NCBI GenBank assembly: GCA_027886185.1
Contig: WOAB01000011.1
Location: 11,860,001 to 11,924,000 of the forward strand
Direction: 5' to 3'
Source: Rheum nobile
Lineage: Eukaryota; Streptophyta; Magnoliopsida; Caryophyllales; Polygonaceae
Length of the DNA stretch: 64,000 bases
Within the stretch, counting starts at the first letter, position 1; each line of letters starts with the position of its first letter. Below the pieces are notes generated by a model, which made no database searches, was not told the DNA's origin, and worked only from the letters and a program-made list of their open reading frames with translations. This document shows positions 34,191 through 45,203 of the stretch, one piece after another. Made by a program: the position numbers and the translations under genes.

Positions 34191-34949
34191 TGTGCTACAG
34201 TAGTATATGTGATTTTCAGTGTTTCATAATTTTTGTGTGCTGAATTCAAATATTATGTTATCTTTTATGTGTGTAATAATATTTAACATCATGTTTTTAC
34301 TAAAGGAGAATTAATTGTAATTTTCGTTATTGATACTTTAATTTCATTCCCAATTATATGAATAAATACTAGTTAATATTTAGAAAATAATATGTACAAA
34401 AAATATAATAGAGAAAGAAAAAAAAATTTGAAGAAAAAAACATATCTTTATGTGGGAAAAAAGATATGCCATCTTGAACTGATGTGACGGTGAGTGAAAA
34501 CTGAAAATGTGGTTAAAGAACAAAAAAAATCTCTTTTGTGTTTGCCCTTATAGATTCTTTATTTTTAGCTATTCCTTCGGTTAGTTTCAATTATGTACGT
34601 TAGCATGGAAAAAAAAATGTAGTTGATCTTGTGGCCATATTATTACCACAAGCATGACATGTTTTGTTTGGTTTGATCAATTCCCTCAAGGTATGGTATA
34701 TCAAAACTTGCGGAACTTGATCTCATTCAGTAATTATAATCATACCAACCTCTTTCAAAATATACAAAATATGTCATGAAATGGATAACTAGACTAATTT
34801 ACCTTCCCATGGTGATGAAATAGACCCAATGAATTGTAATTAATTCCATAGCCCCAAAGAAAACTATTTGGACATATTAACCCATCAATCTACCTCCCAC
34901 AACATTTTCTCTACCTTCTCCATACAGTTGAAGATAGAAAAAGCAACTG
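34191..34949. other. AT-rich DNA between Harbinger remnant and Copia-1
   Basis: Nothing recognisable was seen. It probably holds the Harbinger 3' end and target sequence. No coding and no clear terminal repeats. Confidence 0.4.
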
Positions 34950-35023
34950 TCTGTAGTTGCCCTTATAATGGATAAGCATGACACTATTTAATATATAAGA
35001 TATTTATTCACGTCTGTGCATTG

Positions 35024-35790
35024 CTATCCCCCTCGATCCAAACAGGGCTAGGCCAAATTGGGATCGTAAGCAGACAAAGCAAAGTGGCAAATGGTTTGGT
35101 GAGCATATCAGTAGTCTGATCTTTGGAGGAAAGAAAGGCAACATTGAGGGCTTTGGACTGAACTCTTTTACGGACAAAGTGGTAGTCAAGACCCAAATGC
35201 TTGATGTGATGATGAAGGATCGAGTTTATTGTAAGGTAAGTGGCACCCGTGTTGTCGCACCAAAGTGTTAACTGTTGAGCCAGAGAAATTTCTAATTCCG
35301 CAAGCAAGGATTGAATCCATAGATCTTCACAACTGGCATGAGCCTATTTTTTTATTGCAAAGAAATCTGTTTGGTCCCAAGAAGATGCAATGTGCACTTA
35401 TATTGTAGACCATCGATCTAGTGGATTGCCTCCCCAGTCAGCATTTGAGAATGCATATAAGTGTTGTCATGATGTTGAAGAGTGCTTGAAAGTCATATCA
35501 ACATTGGCATTGAGGTACCAAATGATCCTTTTGTTAGTCTGCCAACGTTTGTCCTGAGGTTTGTGCATGAAATGGCACACTCGGTTGACAATGAAAGATA
35601 TGTCCGATCGAGTAAACGCCAAGTATTGCAGGTTGCCCACAACGTTGCAGTATTGAAGAACATCAGGGAAAGGTGGTGACTCATCTGTGGAAGAGGAGAG
35701 ATTGGTTATTGTGGGAGTGCTGACCGGCTTGCAATTTGACATGTTAGTGCGCTCAATCAAGTCTCCATACAATAGTCGTGTGAGCTTCAA
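35024..35790 (-). pseudogene. pol: Copia-1 RT C-terminus and RNase H
   Basis: The minus strand reads STPTITNLSSSTDESPPFPD, CNVVGNLQYLAFTRSDISFI and VNRVCHFMHKP (RT end), then WCDNTGATYLTINSILHHH, IKHLGLDYHFVRKRV and KDQTTDMLTKPF (RNase H). Internal frame breaks are visible, notably between 35307 and 35467. The purine tract GGATCGAGGGGGA on the minus strand adjoins the LTR remnant at about 35021-35040. Confidence 0.75.
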
Positions 35791-35917
35791 TACCCAAAAG
35801 TTAGTTAATAGGGCCTAATCCTAAACTGGAAATTGACGGAGCAAAGCAAGTGGAGAGATTGGCGATAAGACAAGCAAGTCGTCGACATAAACCAATATAA
35901 ACACAACATGTGAGATT

Positions 35918-36290
35918 CTATACCCAAAAAGTAGTTAATAGGTTGAATGTTTGGGAGACAAAGGCACCAAAAGACTTTTTACAAGGGATAGTTCTGGAAA
36001 AGGATCTCAAAGGGCCTTTTATTGTATAGTATGGGTGTGTGTAGGCGATTGATGAGATAGGTGGCTGCTTCAAAGGGGTATTCCCAAAAGTATAAGGGAA
36101 GAAATGCATGCTTGAGAAGGGTGAGCCCGGTGTGGCGACAATGCGTCGATGCAAGGTCTCAACATTCCCATTTGTTGATGGGAATAAGGGAAAGTCAAGC
36201 GATGAGCAATACTCATAATTTGAAAAAGAGGTCTGAGAGGTTTGAATTCACCCCCTCATCGGTTCAGATATAGCTAAGTTTGGTGAGTTT
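35918..36290 (-). pseudogene. pol: Copia-1 integrase fragment
   Basis: Pieces in different frames fit a copia integrase: NYEYCSSLDFPYSHQQMGM, MHRRIVATPG, then a FW..PFEAATYLINRL-type stretch, and KRPFE-like text. Multiple frameshifts. Confidence 0.6.
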
Positions 36291-36524
36291 TTTGTTGTAA
36301 CAAAGGTGATGAATTTGGTAACAATTTGTTGTACTTGTGATTTTGTGGTGAAAGGAAAAATCCAAATAAATCTGTAAAATCATCAACAATGGATAAATAG
36401 TAAGCATGACCATTAGTTGCGGTATATGGGAACCAAGAGGGGTGGTGGTGTGGTTTGCTTGGAAGGATTTTGATGATGGACCTTGATATGCTTGATCAAT
36501 TTGGTGTCAACAAGTGAGAGCGGC

Positions 36525-36770
36525 ATGGCCCGACTTCAAGCAAACTTGGCAGCGGGGTCGTGAATCGGGTTGCCTAGTGATCGTGTAGCCTCGACCATGA
36601 CTACGACCATGACCTTGGTTTTATATGTATTGGTCACCACAACCACAATCTTGGTTTCTCCCACGATTTGTGGTGGTGAAGTTGGATTTAGGGTGAGACA
36701 TGGAGTTGTTTGCAAAGGTGTTTGTAGAGTTAAGGAGGTTTTGTGTTTGGCTATTGATTTTGGATTCATG
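36525..36770 (-). pseudogene. gag: Copia-1 gag zinc knuckle region
   Basis: The minus strand encodes CQVCLKSGHAALTC-like text (the copia CCHC knuckle), with a downstream HTTTPLGSH segment in another frame. An adjoining frame rich in low-complexity sequence runs to 36769. Confidence 0.5.
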
Positions 36771-36959
36771 AACCGGTAAATAGGAAAAGACTTTTATAGC
36801 TCTCTACCAACCTTGATGACGAGGGACGAAGAGGAGATGATGAGCCGCCACACCAATGAACACATGAATAGGACACGTGACAGGAGCATTGTGCAAGGAG
36901 ATAGGTAACAAATTACATCAGACTTGGTTTGAGGTTAGGAAATTTGGTTGGATGGAGAG

Positions 36960-37108
36960 GGAGGTTACAATTGAGTCATACTATGTCCCTAATCTAGCAA
37001 GGAGATAGGTAACAAATTCTGCATCTATAATGCTTTGCCTAGCTGCAACTAACATGGTGACTAAGCTTTCGCCTTTTTTGAAGAACTAAGAGATTGATTC
37101 ACCTCAAT
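36960..37108 (-). pseudogene. gag: Copia-1 gag middle, left of the palindromic insert
   Basis: The minus strand reads SLSSSKKAKA and, in a neighbouring frame, IIDAEFVTYLLARLGT followed by YDSIVTSL. This is the copia gag (UBN2-type) sequence expected directly after the gag part at 38600-39080. Confidence 0.6.
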
Positions 37109-37139
37109 GGTAGCATAAATCTGTAACACAATAAATATT

Positions 37140-37471
37140 TGTTGACGACGATGAATACCCGCAACTCTGGCGATCTAGACTCCCTTTCGATCTCGTTCCT
37201 TGTATCCTACGAACATAGAAAGACAGTCAAAGGGCATGGCTTTTCCCTTCCGGAAAACCCTCCAACGCTCAAATAAGATTTCCTTTCGTAGAGATGGAGA
37301 CTAAATTTTTTCATAGAGAATTCAATCAGCTTTATCAATGCATAAAGGGCTTTATATAACATATCTCTTTCTTGTGGGACAATTAATTAACCTGAATGGG
37401 CTTCTTCATTCTTTAATACAATTAATTGAATAATAATGATAAAAATAAATAACATATTTTGTACCTCCACA
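37140..37471 (-). repeat. LTR-like block, left arm of palindrome
   Basis: On the minus strand it starts TGTGGAGGTACAAAATATG and ends CGTCGTCAACA, so it has TG...CA ends. It is followed outward by AATATTTATTGTGTTACAGA, which resembles a leader with a degenerate primer-binding site. Its inverted partner is 38223-38563. Confidence 0.55.
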
Positions 37472-37589
37472 TATGATCCTCGGATCCTTTAAGCTGAGTA
37501 AAGGTTAGAGAATTCCAATAATAGCTTGTTGAGAGCCTGAATGGCTTGCACGGTCTATGACTTGGTGTGTGCGTCATGTTTTTCTTGAA

Positions 37590-38110
37590 TGGTGTGTTCT
37601 TTCACAATGCCCGTAAGCTATTCTGGGGTACGATCTTGAACAATGCTCGTAGGCTTTTCAGGGTACGTTCTTGCACAATGCCTGTAGGCTATTCTGGGGT
37701 GCGTAAGTGCGTTCTTGCATAATGCTCGTAGGCTATTCTTGGATGCGTTCTTGCACAGTGCCCGTAGGCTATTCTGGGGTGCGTTCTTGCACAAATCCCG
37801 TAGGCTATTCAGGGTGTGTTCTTGCACTTTGCATGCAGACTATTCTAGGGTGCGTTCTTGTGCGGGCAAAGTGCAGGAACACCCCCCAAAATAACATACC
37901 AGCAAAGTGCAAGAACACACCCAGAATAGCCTACGAGCATTGTGCAAGAACGCGCCCCAGAATAGTCTACGAGCATTGTGCAAGAACGCGCCCCAGAATA
38001 TCCTCTGAGCATTGTGCAAGAACGCACCCTGAACAGCTAGCCTACGAGCATTGTGCAAAAACGCACCCTAGAATAGCTTACGAGCACTGTGTAAGAACAT
38101 ACCCTTCAAG
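37590..38110. repeat. Inverted minisatellite core, about 37-bp unit
   Basis: On the left (about 37590-37860) units of GTGCGTTCTTGCACAATGC plus CGTAGGCTATTCTGGG repeat about seven times. On the right (about 37905-38100) the reverse complement (AGCATTGTGCAAGAACGC) repeats about six times. Units differ by a few bases. The core forms the loop-proximal part of the palindrome. Confidence 0.85.
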
Positions 38111-38222
38111 AAAAACAAGACGCACCGACTAAGTCATAGACTGTGCAAGCCATTTAGGCTCTCAACAAGCTATTATTCGAATCCTCTAAACTTTATTCAG
38201 CTAAATGGATCTGAGGGGCATC

Positions 38223-38563
38223 TGTGGAGGTAAATAATATGCTCATTATTTTTATCATTATTATTCAATTAATAGTATCAAAGAGAGAATAATCCCATTA
38301 AATCCCAAAATGAGGTATAGTTAATTGTCCCACAAGAAAGAGATATGATATATAAAGCCCTTTTTGCATTGATAAAGCTGTTTGAATTCTCTATGAAAAA
38401 CCTAGCCTCCATCTCTACGAAAGGAGATATGACTTGAGCGTCAGAGGGTCTTCTGGGAGAGAAAGCCCCACCCTTTGACCGTCTTTCTATGTCGTAGGAT
38501 ACCAGGAATGAGATCTGAGGGAGTCTCGATCGCCGGAGTTGCGGGATTTTGTCGTCGTCAACA
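38223..38563 (+). repeat. LTR-like block, right arm of palindrome
   Basis: Starts TGTGGAGGTAAATAATATG and ends CGTCGTCAACA, followed by AATATTTATTGTGGTACAGA. It is the inverted counterpart of 37140-37471 with moderate divergence and a few indels. Confidence 0.55.
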
Positions 38564-38599
38564 AATATTTATTGTGGTACAGATCTATGCTACCACAAC

Positions 38600-39080
38600 A
38601 TCCCTTCTTGATTGACGTCAGTTGGAGGCGTGTGTGTACTATATGTGCATTTGATCGAGAGGAAAATAGCTCATGGAGGTTGTTCCATATTTGAGTAGAT
38701 GTTGAGCACTCAATGACTTGAGCAAGAACAACTTCATTCAAGGAGACGATTAAGATGGCTACAACCAATTTATCTTTGGCTTGCCATTTTGAATACTCCT
38801 GGCTTGTTTTCTCTTCTAGGATGGCCGGTGGGTGTGGCTTTGATCCATCCAAGAAGGATAAGAGGTTGTGGGTTCGTACGTGTGGGGAAACCCGAGCCTT
38901 CCACAAAGGAAAATTTTCATTTGAGATCTTAACAGTAATAAAGTGGGAATAAGAGGGAAGAGAGGATGATGTTGTGTTCTTGCTATTAAGGGCCGCGACT
39001 TTGCTTTTAGCAGAAAAAAGAGAGACCTTTTTGTGGTTTTGTGAAGGAGAGGCTTCCTAGAATGGATGTTTGTCCTTTTA
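38600..39080 (-). pseudogene. gag: Copia-1 gag N-terminal part
   Basis: The minus strand reads NLLSFLDGSKPHPPAI, EYSKWQAKDKLVVAILIVSL, STSTQIWNNLHELFSSRSNA and HIVHTRLQLTSIKKG, a UBN2-type copia gag. One frameshift separates the start near 39000 from the rest. It is cut by the palindromic element. Confidence 0.75.
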
Positions 39081-39277
39081 CTCTGATACCATGGTAACAT
39101 TATGAAAACAAAGAATATTTTGGATTTGAAAAATTCTATTCAATTCAATTCTTGTGACAAACTACAATACATATAAAAGCTCTAGTAGGGAATCAAGTGA
39201 AATCTATCTATACATGCCTTTACAATGAATAAGAATGAAACTTTTAGAAATCTAAGATATTTATTCATGTTTGTGCA
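39081..39277 (-). repeat. Copia-1 primer-binding site and 5' LTR
   Basis: CTCTGATACCA at 39081-39091 is the minus-strand primer-binding site TGGTATCAGAG. The LTR (about 39092-39277, 186 bp) ends, on the plus strand, in TTTGTGCA. Confidence 0.6.
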
Positions 39278-39680
39278 CTGCTATTATGGCAAGCTATGTA
39301 ATCTTCTCCGATCTCGCTAGAAACTATTGATGTGATGTCTAATACGTAATTGGGTGACAATATGAAGATTTAATCGATTCCGCAATTAAATCTCAATTTG
39401 CCTTCAATTGGGATAGGTGATTTAATCCCACAATTCAGTTTCATTTATTCCACGATCTATAATGATTGATTCTAGAATCGAAGAGCCAAAGGTAAAAAAT
39501 ATATGTTTTCTTCTTAAACCTAAACCTGAAGTCTATTTCATTAATGAATGATAAATTGTTTAAATAGTGAACAAGATAAAATGGAAAAAAGTTTAAAAGA
39601 AAGATGAAAAAATGGGCTTCAAAAGACCTTATAAAATGTCTTAAGAATTTCCCGAAGCAAAACTTGGAAAAACAACATGG
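39278..39680. other. Intergenic DNA between Copia-1 and Copia-2
   Basis: About 400 bp of AT-rich sequence with short repeated phrases (GATTTAATC, CAATTAAATC, GATTTAATCCCACAATT). No gene or complete element was recognised. Confidence 0.4.
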
Positions 39681-39685
39681 CACAC

Positions 39686-39975
39686 TGTACAAAGCAGTTG
39701 TAGTCAGCAGTTACAGAACAACTACACAACAACAGTTCAGTCAACAACTTTGCAAGGGAATATCCGGATCATTGCAACTGTCAACTGGAATATGCTATGA
39801 TGCAGTTAAGCAGTTGATAAGTTAGTTACTAGGCAGTTGTAATATATTAGTTAATTGCTGACTGCAGTCATGACATATATATATAGATGTTTTGTACTCT
39901 GTTGTAAACCATCATCTTTGAATCAATAAAATCATTGAACAAATTCACTCAAATTACTCCTTCCAAACTGTTTTA
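39686..39975 (+). repeat. Copia-2 5' LTR (290 bp)
   Basis: Starts TGTACAAAGCAGTTGTAGTC and ends CCAAACTGTTTTA, followed at once by TGGTATCAGAGC. Confidence 0.9.
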
Positions 39976-39994
39976 TGGTATCAGAGCAACAACC

Positions 39995-41187
39995 ATGACA
40001 AACAACAAAACTGAGAACACCATTGATGACAATGGTTCGAAAAAACACGATGATGCTAGTGAAGGGTCGAGAAAGGATATGGATGGCATAAAGAATCCAC
40101 CATCTCCGTACGACCTGTACACAAATGATAACCAAGGAAATGTAATCACCCAAGTGCAATTGAAGGGTGAAAACTTCGACGAATGGGCACAGGCGATCCG
40201 TACATCTCTTCGAGCCAGAAGAAAATGGGGTTTCATCGATGGATCGATTGTGAAACCACAACCATAATCAGAAAACATTGACGATTGGTGGACTGTCAAC
40301 TCCATGCTTGTGGCGTGTATACTAAACACCATCGAGTCAAGCCTTTGATCGACGCTTACCTATATGGAATGCGCGAAGGATCTCTGGGATGATATAACAG
40401 AGAGGTTCTCTGTTGTAAATGGCCCAAGGATTCAACAATTGAAGAGGAAATTGGCTGAGATTAAACAAAAGGGGCAGACAGTGGCGACTTACTACGGTAA
40501 AATGAATAAGATATGGGATGAATTGACCCAGTACGACCCAATTCCAATCTGTTCATGTGGAAATTGTACATGTGACATTGGAGGAAGAAGCGCAAAGAAA
40601 CGCGAAGAAGAAAAGATTCACTCTCTGCTAATGGGATTGGACGACTCGGTTTTCGGTACCGCTCGATCAACCATTCTTGCCATGGAGCCACTGCCATCAA
40701 TCAGCAAAATATACTCTACATTAATCCAAGAAGAAAGAGTGCATACCGTGAGTCAAATCGGGGAAGACAAGTCCGAGACGATGGCCTTTGCATCACAACT
40801 AAGTCAGCGCAGCAAAGGGAGGAACGAACAAAGGAACCCGAACTTGCTGTGCACTCACTGTAACCAAAAGGGGCACGGAATTTCTGGATGCTTTCGACTT
40901 GTTGGCTACCCTGAATGGTGGGGTGACAGGCGCAAAGAAGTAGGAAATGGTGGTACTACCAAAGGAAGATCAGGACAGGGTCGTGGAGGACTTGGACGAG
41001 GTCAATACAGTGGCCCTCGAGTCCATGTCGCCACCACACCTGCACAGAATGAGGGCAGTTCATCATTCAACATCAGAGAAGAAATTCAAGAGATGATTGG
41101 ATTAAAGGAAGAACAAGTTGAGACTCTTGCTGATGTTTTTCAAGACCAAGCAAACTTTGAGTCCTCAGCAGGTATGGGAATAAAATA
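39995..41187 (+). pseudogene. gag: Copia-2 gag
   Basis: The start MTNNKTENTIDDNG (39995) is followed by PSPYDLYTNDNQGNVITQVQ and LKGENFDEWAQAIRTSLRA (DUF4219/UBN2-type gag), ECAKDLWDDITERFSVVNGP, and a zinc knuckle CTHCNQKGHGISGCFRLVGY. In-frame stops lie at 40265 (TAA) and 40346 (TGA). The gag frame ends at TAG 41186, where the protease continues in the next frame after a 1-base shift. Confidence 0.88.
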
Positions 41188-44100
41188 GATTGGATTATCG
41201 ACTCTGGGGCGACTAACCATATGACAGGAAGAAAGGAATGCTTCAATAAACTCACAAAAATCAGATGATCTTATATAAAGATGGCAGATGGGAGAGATAC
41301 TAAAACTGACATGGCAGGGACGATCGACATAAGTGATAATTTGTCACTTAAAGATGTCCTTTTTGTGCCTAACCTCTCTTGTGATCTTATATCTGTGACT
41401 CAGTTGATAGACCAATCTAAGTGCCTTGTTCAATTCTCTAAAAATATATGTGTTATCCAGGACCGACGTACGAAGACGCTGATTGGAGCGGGTAAACGCA
41501 AGGGTAATCTCTACCACTTCATGCCAATATCATACAAGGCTATCATGGCATGAAAGACAAGTTTGACTAAGGATGTGTGGCATGAACGGATGGGACATCC
41601 ATGTAATGATGTTTTAAACTTAATTGATGTGTGTAAGCATAGTTCAGTTACTGATAGAATATGTAATGTATGCCATGAGGCAAAGCAAACTAGAAATAAA
41701 TTTCCGTTAAGTTACTCACGGGCTCAACATTCTTTCGATTTGATACATTGTGATCTTTGGGGGCCTTATCGAAAAGCTTCCTCTTGTGGAGCGCATTACT
41801 TCTTAACAATCGTTGACGATCACACCTGAGCCGTTTGGATATATTTGCTCGTAGACAAGAAAGAAGTGAAGAAGACACTGCTGAATTTCTTTGCCATGGC
41901 CGAACGACAATATGATAGAAAAATCAAAATTTTGCGCAGCGACAACGGGACGGAGTTCACATGTATGAAGAACTTCTTCGAAGAACAAGGAATGATGTTT
42001 CAAACATCATGTGTAGGGACGCCCCAACAGAATGGCAGAGTCGAGAGAAAACATCGACATATACTAAACGTCGCTCGTGCTCTGAAATTTCAAGGACATC
42101 TACCCATCGATTTTTGGAGGGAGTGTGCTCTCGCGGCAGTATACTTAATAAATCGGCTGCCTTCTCCACTGCTGGAAGGGAAAAGCCCATTTGAATTGCT
42201 CCATGGAATACGACCAGATTACACACATTTACGAGTATTCGGATGCCTCAGTTATGTGCACGACTCACCTAAAGGGAGAGACAAGTTTGCAAAGAGAGGA
42301 CGCCGATGTGTTTTCATTGGCTATCCAACCGGTAAGAAGGCATGGAAATTTTTCGATCCTGTAACTAATTAATTTTTAATATCAAGAGACGCTACATTTT
42401 ATGAGCTTGAATCCCCGTTCAAAGGAGGTGTTGCTGATGCAACTCCGAATGTCTTTTCACCAAACTTTGAAGAGGACACTGGCTCTTGTATACCCACTCT
42501 TGAAGCAATTGGAAGTACAGGAATGCAGGACATACACAATAATGGTGCCTTGCCTGCAAAGAATAGTGCAACAAATGAGTTGCAACCCCCTGGTGACAAC
42601 AACACCATCTTAGAGTATATAACCGATGCAGATGCTGATGCCAGGGATACTAGTTTGCAAGATACATCAAGAACAAATGCCGACGCCAACGAAGCTCCAG
42701 CAACACAACCGGAACAGCCTCAGGAGGGTCGAGGATGTCGGATTAAGATTCCATCTACTCGGTTACAAGATTATGTAACTAACACTACAATATTGGTGCA
42801 ACAATCCGATTCAAACAACCATTATCCCCTGCACAGATATGTCAATTGTGACAGATTCTCTCCTACTCATCGTGGAAATCTCACTGCTATATCTACACAT
42901 AAGGAGCCTAACTCCTTTGCAGAGGCTGTCAAAGATAGTCGATGGAGAGAAGCAATGGAATTAGAAATCAAGGCTTTGAATGATAATCACACATGGACAC
43001 TCTCTCATCTGCCTGTAGGGAAGAAAGCCCTGGGATGCAAATGGGTTTATAGAATTAAATATAAATCAGACGGATCCATTGAATGATTCAAGGCTAGACT
43101 TGTTATACTCGGAAACCATCAAGTAGCCGAGATCGATTACTCGGAAACATTCACCCCCGTAGCAAAAATGGTTACCATCCGAACTTTTATGGCGGTTACA
43201 ACTATCAAGGGATGGGAATTGCACCAAATGGATGTGCATAACGCTTTCTTGCACGGCGATTTAAATGAAGAATTGTATATGCGACCGCCGGCAGGATTTG
43301 CGGCAACTGACTCTTCTCTTGTTTGCAAACTACAAAAATCCTTGTACGGATTACGTCAATCTCCAAGGTGTTGGTTTGCTAAACTCTTAACCAAACTTCG
43401 GGAATATGGGTTCACTCAATCTCGTCATGACTATTCTCTCTTTGTTTCAATTCATCAAGACATACAATTATTCGTTCTCATTTATGTGGATGATTTGATT
43501 ATTTCGGGTAACAACACAGCATCCATCTCAAGATTGAAAAATTATTTGGGCTCCTGCTTTAAGATGAAAGATTTGGGGCCTTTGAAGTATTTCCTCGGGG
43601 TTGAAATCGCTCGATCACCAGAAGGAATTTATCTCAGTCAAAGAAAATACGCTCTTGACATTATTAGTGATGTCGGACTTCTTGGTTCGAAACCTGCAGA
43701 ATTCCCTATGGACACTCATCATAAACTAGCATTGTCAACTGCGCCCGCACTATCTAATCCTGAACAATACCGCAGGCTCATCGGAAGGCTCATTTATCTC
43801 TATTTTTCTCGACCTAATCTGGCTTACTCTGTACATATTCTCTCCCAATTTATGCAGGCTCCATCCACGGATCATTGGCATGCTGCTTTACGCATGGTAC
43901 GCTACATTAAAAAGCATCCTGGCCAGGGCATCCTTCTTCGTTCAAACTGCGCTCTCAATTTATAAGGATGGTGTGACTCGGATTAGGCCAGTTGTCCGAT
44001 CACTCGTATGTCGCTTTCGGGTTGGTTAGTTTTTCTAGGTGATTCTCCAATCTCCTGGAAAACGAATAAGCAACCTATCGTATCTAAATCTTCCGCTGAA

Positions 44101-44463
44101 GCCAAATATCGATCTATGGCCATGCTTACTTGTGAACTAAAATGGCTCAAAGGTCTATTGCGCGACCTTCAAGTTTCTCATCCAGATCCCATTCCACTTC
44201 ATTGTGACAATCAATCAACACTTCATATAGCACGCAATCCGGTCTTCCATGAACGCACCAAACACATCGAAGTTGATTGTCACTTTGTTCGTGATGAGAT
44301 TTCTAATGGTACCCTTATGCCAGTTTTTGTACCAACTACTACACAATTGGCCGATATATTTACTAAGGCATTAGGCAAGCCACAATTTCAATTCTTCCTC
44401 TCCAAATTGACATTCGAGACCTTTATGCGCCATCTTGAAGGGGGGTGTACAAAGCATCTGTAG
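41188..44463 (+). pseudogene. pol: Copia-2 pol (protease, integrase, RT, RNase H)
   Basis: One frame with seven stops (41266, 41551, 41827, 42370, 43084, 43963, 43984). Protease: DWIIDSGATNHMTG. Integrase: WHERMGHPCNDV, HCDLWGPYRKASSCGAHYF, SDNGTEFTCMKNFFEEQGMM, ERKHRHILNVARALKF. RT: WREAMELEIKALNDNHTW, HQMDVHNAFLHGDLNEELYM, YVDDLIISGNN. RNase H: CDNQSTLHIARNPVFHERTK and TTTQLADIFTKALGK. Several of the TGA stops stand where Arg (CGA) is expected. Confidence 0.9.
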
Positions 44464-44733
44464 TCAGCAGTTACAGAACAACTGCACAACAACAATTCAG
44501 TCAGCAACTTTGCAAGGGAATATCCGGATCATTGCAACTGTCAACTGGAATATGCTATGATGCAGTTAAGCAGTTGATAAGTTAGTTACTAGGCAGTTGT
44601 AATATATTAGTTAATTGCTGACTACAGTCATGACATATATATAGATGTTCTGTACTCTGTTGTAAACCATCATCTTTGAATCAATAAAATCAATGAACAG
44701 ATTCACTCAAATTACTCCTTCCAAACTGTTTTA
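44446..44733 (+). repeat. Copia-2 3' LTR (288 bp)
   Basis: Starts TGTACAAAGCATCTGTAGTC after the purine tract and ends CCAAACTGTTTTA before CACAC. Confidence 0.9.
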
Positions 44734-44738
44734 CACAC

Positions 44739-45198
44739 AACCTGCACTTAAACGCACATATATGGCCCCGTTAAGGAATCAAGTGCACAACCCGTGCACT
44801 TCAAACACACAAATTTGACCACGTTACAGAATCAAGTGCATAACACATGCACTTGAAGCGCATAGACATGGCCATGGAAGTGCGGCTCTTTTGGGTGCCA
44901 AGTGCTTGTAGTGGGAGCGGCGCGCTTACGTGCGTCTTGACAGGGAGTCAATAAGGTCGGTGTGTTGGCGGTCTTCATGTGGCCTCATTTTGATGTCATC
45001 GGCAAGAAACCAACATGCGGTCCCACAAACACCAAAGACTGACCCGACAGCCCCCAGGTCACGTCGGTGACTCCCTCTGACGACCATCCACATCGGACAA
45101 TGAAATGACCACCATGGCTTGTTGGTACTCCCTTCAGCGTAAAGATGGTATGTACAATATCTGTCTTCTTCAAGTCGATTAGTTTGCGTTTATATGTG
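44739..45198. other. Intergenic DNA between Copia-2 and Copia-3
   Basis: The first ~140 bp hold about three degenerate copies of a ~50-bp unit containing GAATCAAGTGCA and TGCACTT with interleaved inverted pieces (44745-44875). The rest has no recognisable coding. Confidence 0.45.
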
Positions 45199-45203
45199 AT
45201 TCT

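Larger units (their letters stand above)
37109..38595. mobile_element. Palindromic (fold-back) element, about 1.49 kb, arms about 730 bp
   Basis: The left edge TGGTAGCATAAATCTGTAAC and the right edge, reverse-complemented, TGGTAGCATAGATCTGTACC begin two arms that stay complementary almost to the centre (about 37860). Matching landmarks in order: ATAAATATTTGTTGACGACG, CGTAGAGATGGAG, TTTCATAGAGAATTCAA, CTTTATCAATGCA, ATATCTCTTTCTTGTGGGAC, AATAATAATGATAAAAATAA, TACCTCCACA, TAGCTTGTTGAGAGCCT, then a ~37-bp repeat array. It splits Copia-1 gag. Its arms contain an LTR-like block (37140-37471 inverted, 38223-38563). No protein is encoded. Direct repeats at the borders are at most three to four bases (TTG), so the insertion mechanism is unclear. 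Confidence 0.8.
34950..39277 (-). mobile_element. Copia-1: decayed Ty1/copia element, interrupted by a palindromic insert
   Basis: The minus-strand order from 39277 down is LTR, primer-binding site, gag N-part (38600-39080), palindromic insertion (37109-38595), gag middle (36960-37108), gag zinc knuckle (about 36525-36555), integrase remnants, RT end and RNase H, purine tract, LTR remnant. Protease and most of RT are lost. The element end segments TTTATTCATGTTTGTGCA (39260-39277) and TTTATTCACGTCTGTGCA (35003-35020) are alike, marking the two LTRs, but the left LTR can be followed only about 70 bp and I could not fix its outer edge. Confidence 0.7.
39686..44733 (+). mobile_element. Copia-2: Ty1/copia element, Ale/Retrofit-like
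   Basis: LTRs 39686-39975 and 44446-44733 are flanked by CACAC (39681-39685, 44734-44738). The primer-binding site TGGTATCAGAGC starts at 39976 and the purine tract CTTGAAGGGGG ends at 44445. The order gag, protease, integrase, RT, RNase H is that of Ty1/copia. The LTR pair is closely similar. Multiple stops and a frameshift make the element inactive. Confidence 0.92.

Noticed and set aside
37590..38110. Regularly spaced repeats resembling a CRISPR array
   Set aside because: The units are contiguous without unique spacers, invert at the centre of a palindrome, and the sequence is a plant nuclear genome.
37618..38132. Cys-rich open frames with repeated ARTCTMLVGYSG-like peptides
   Set aside because: They are translations of the minisatellite in several frames, without a start context or a domain.
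39278..39680. Possible solo LTR or MITE between Copia-1 and Copia-2
   Set aside because: The repeated GATTTAATC words are too short and no paired termini or duplication could be found.
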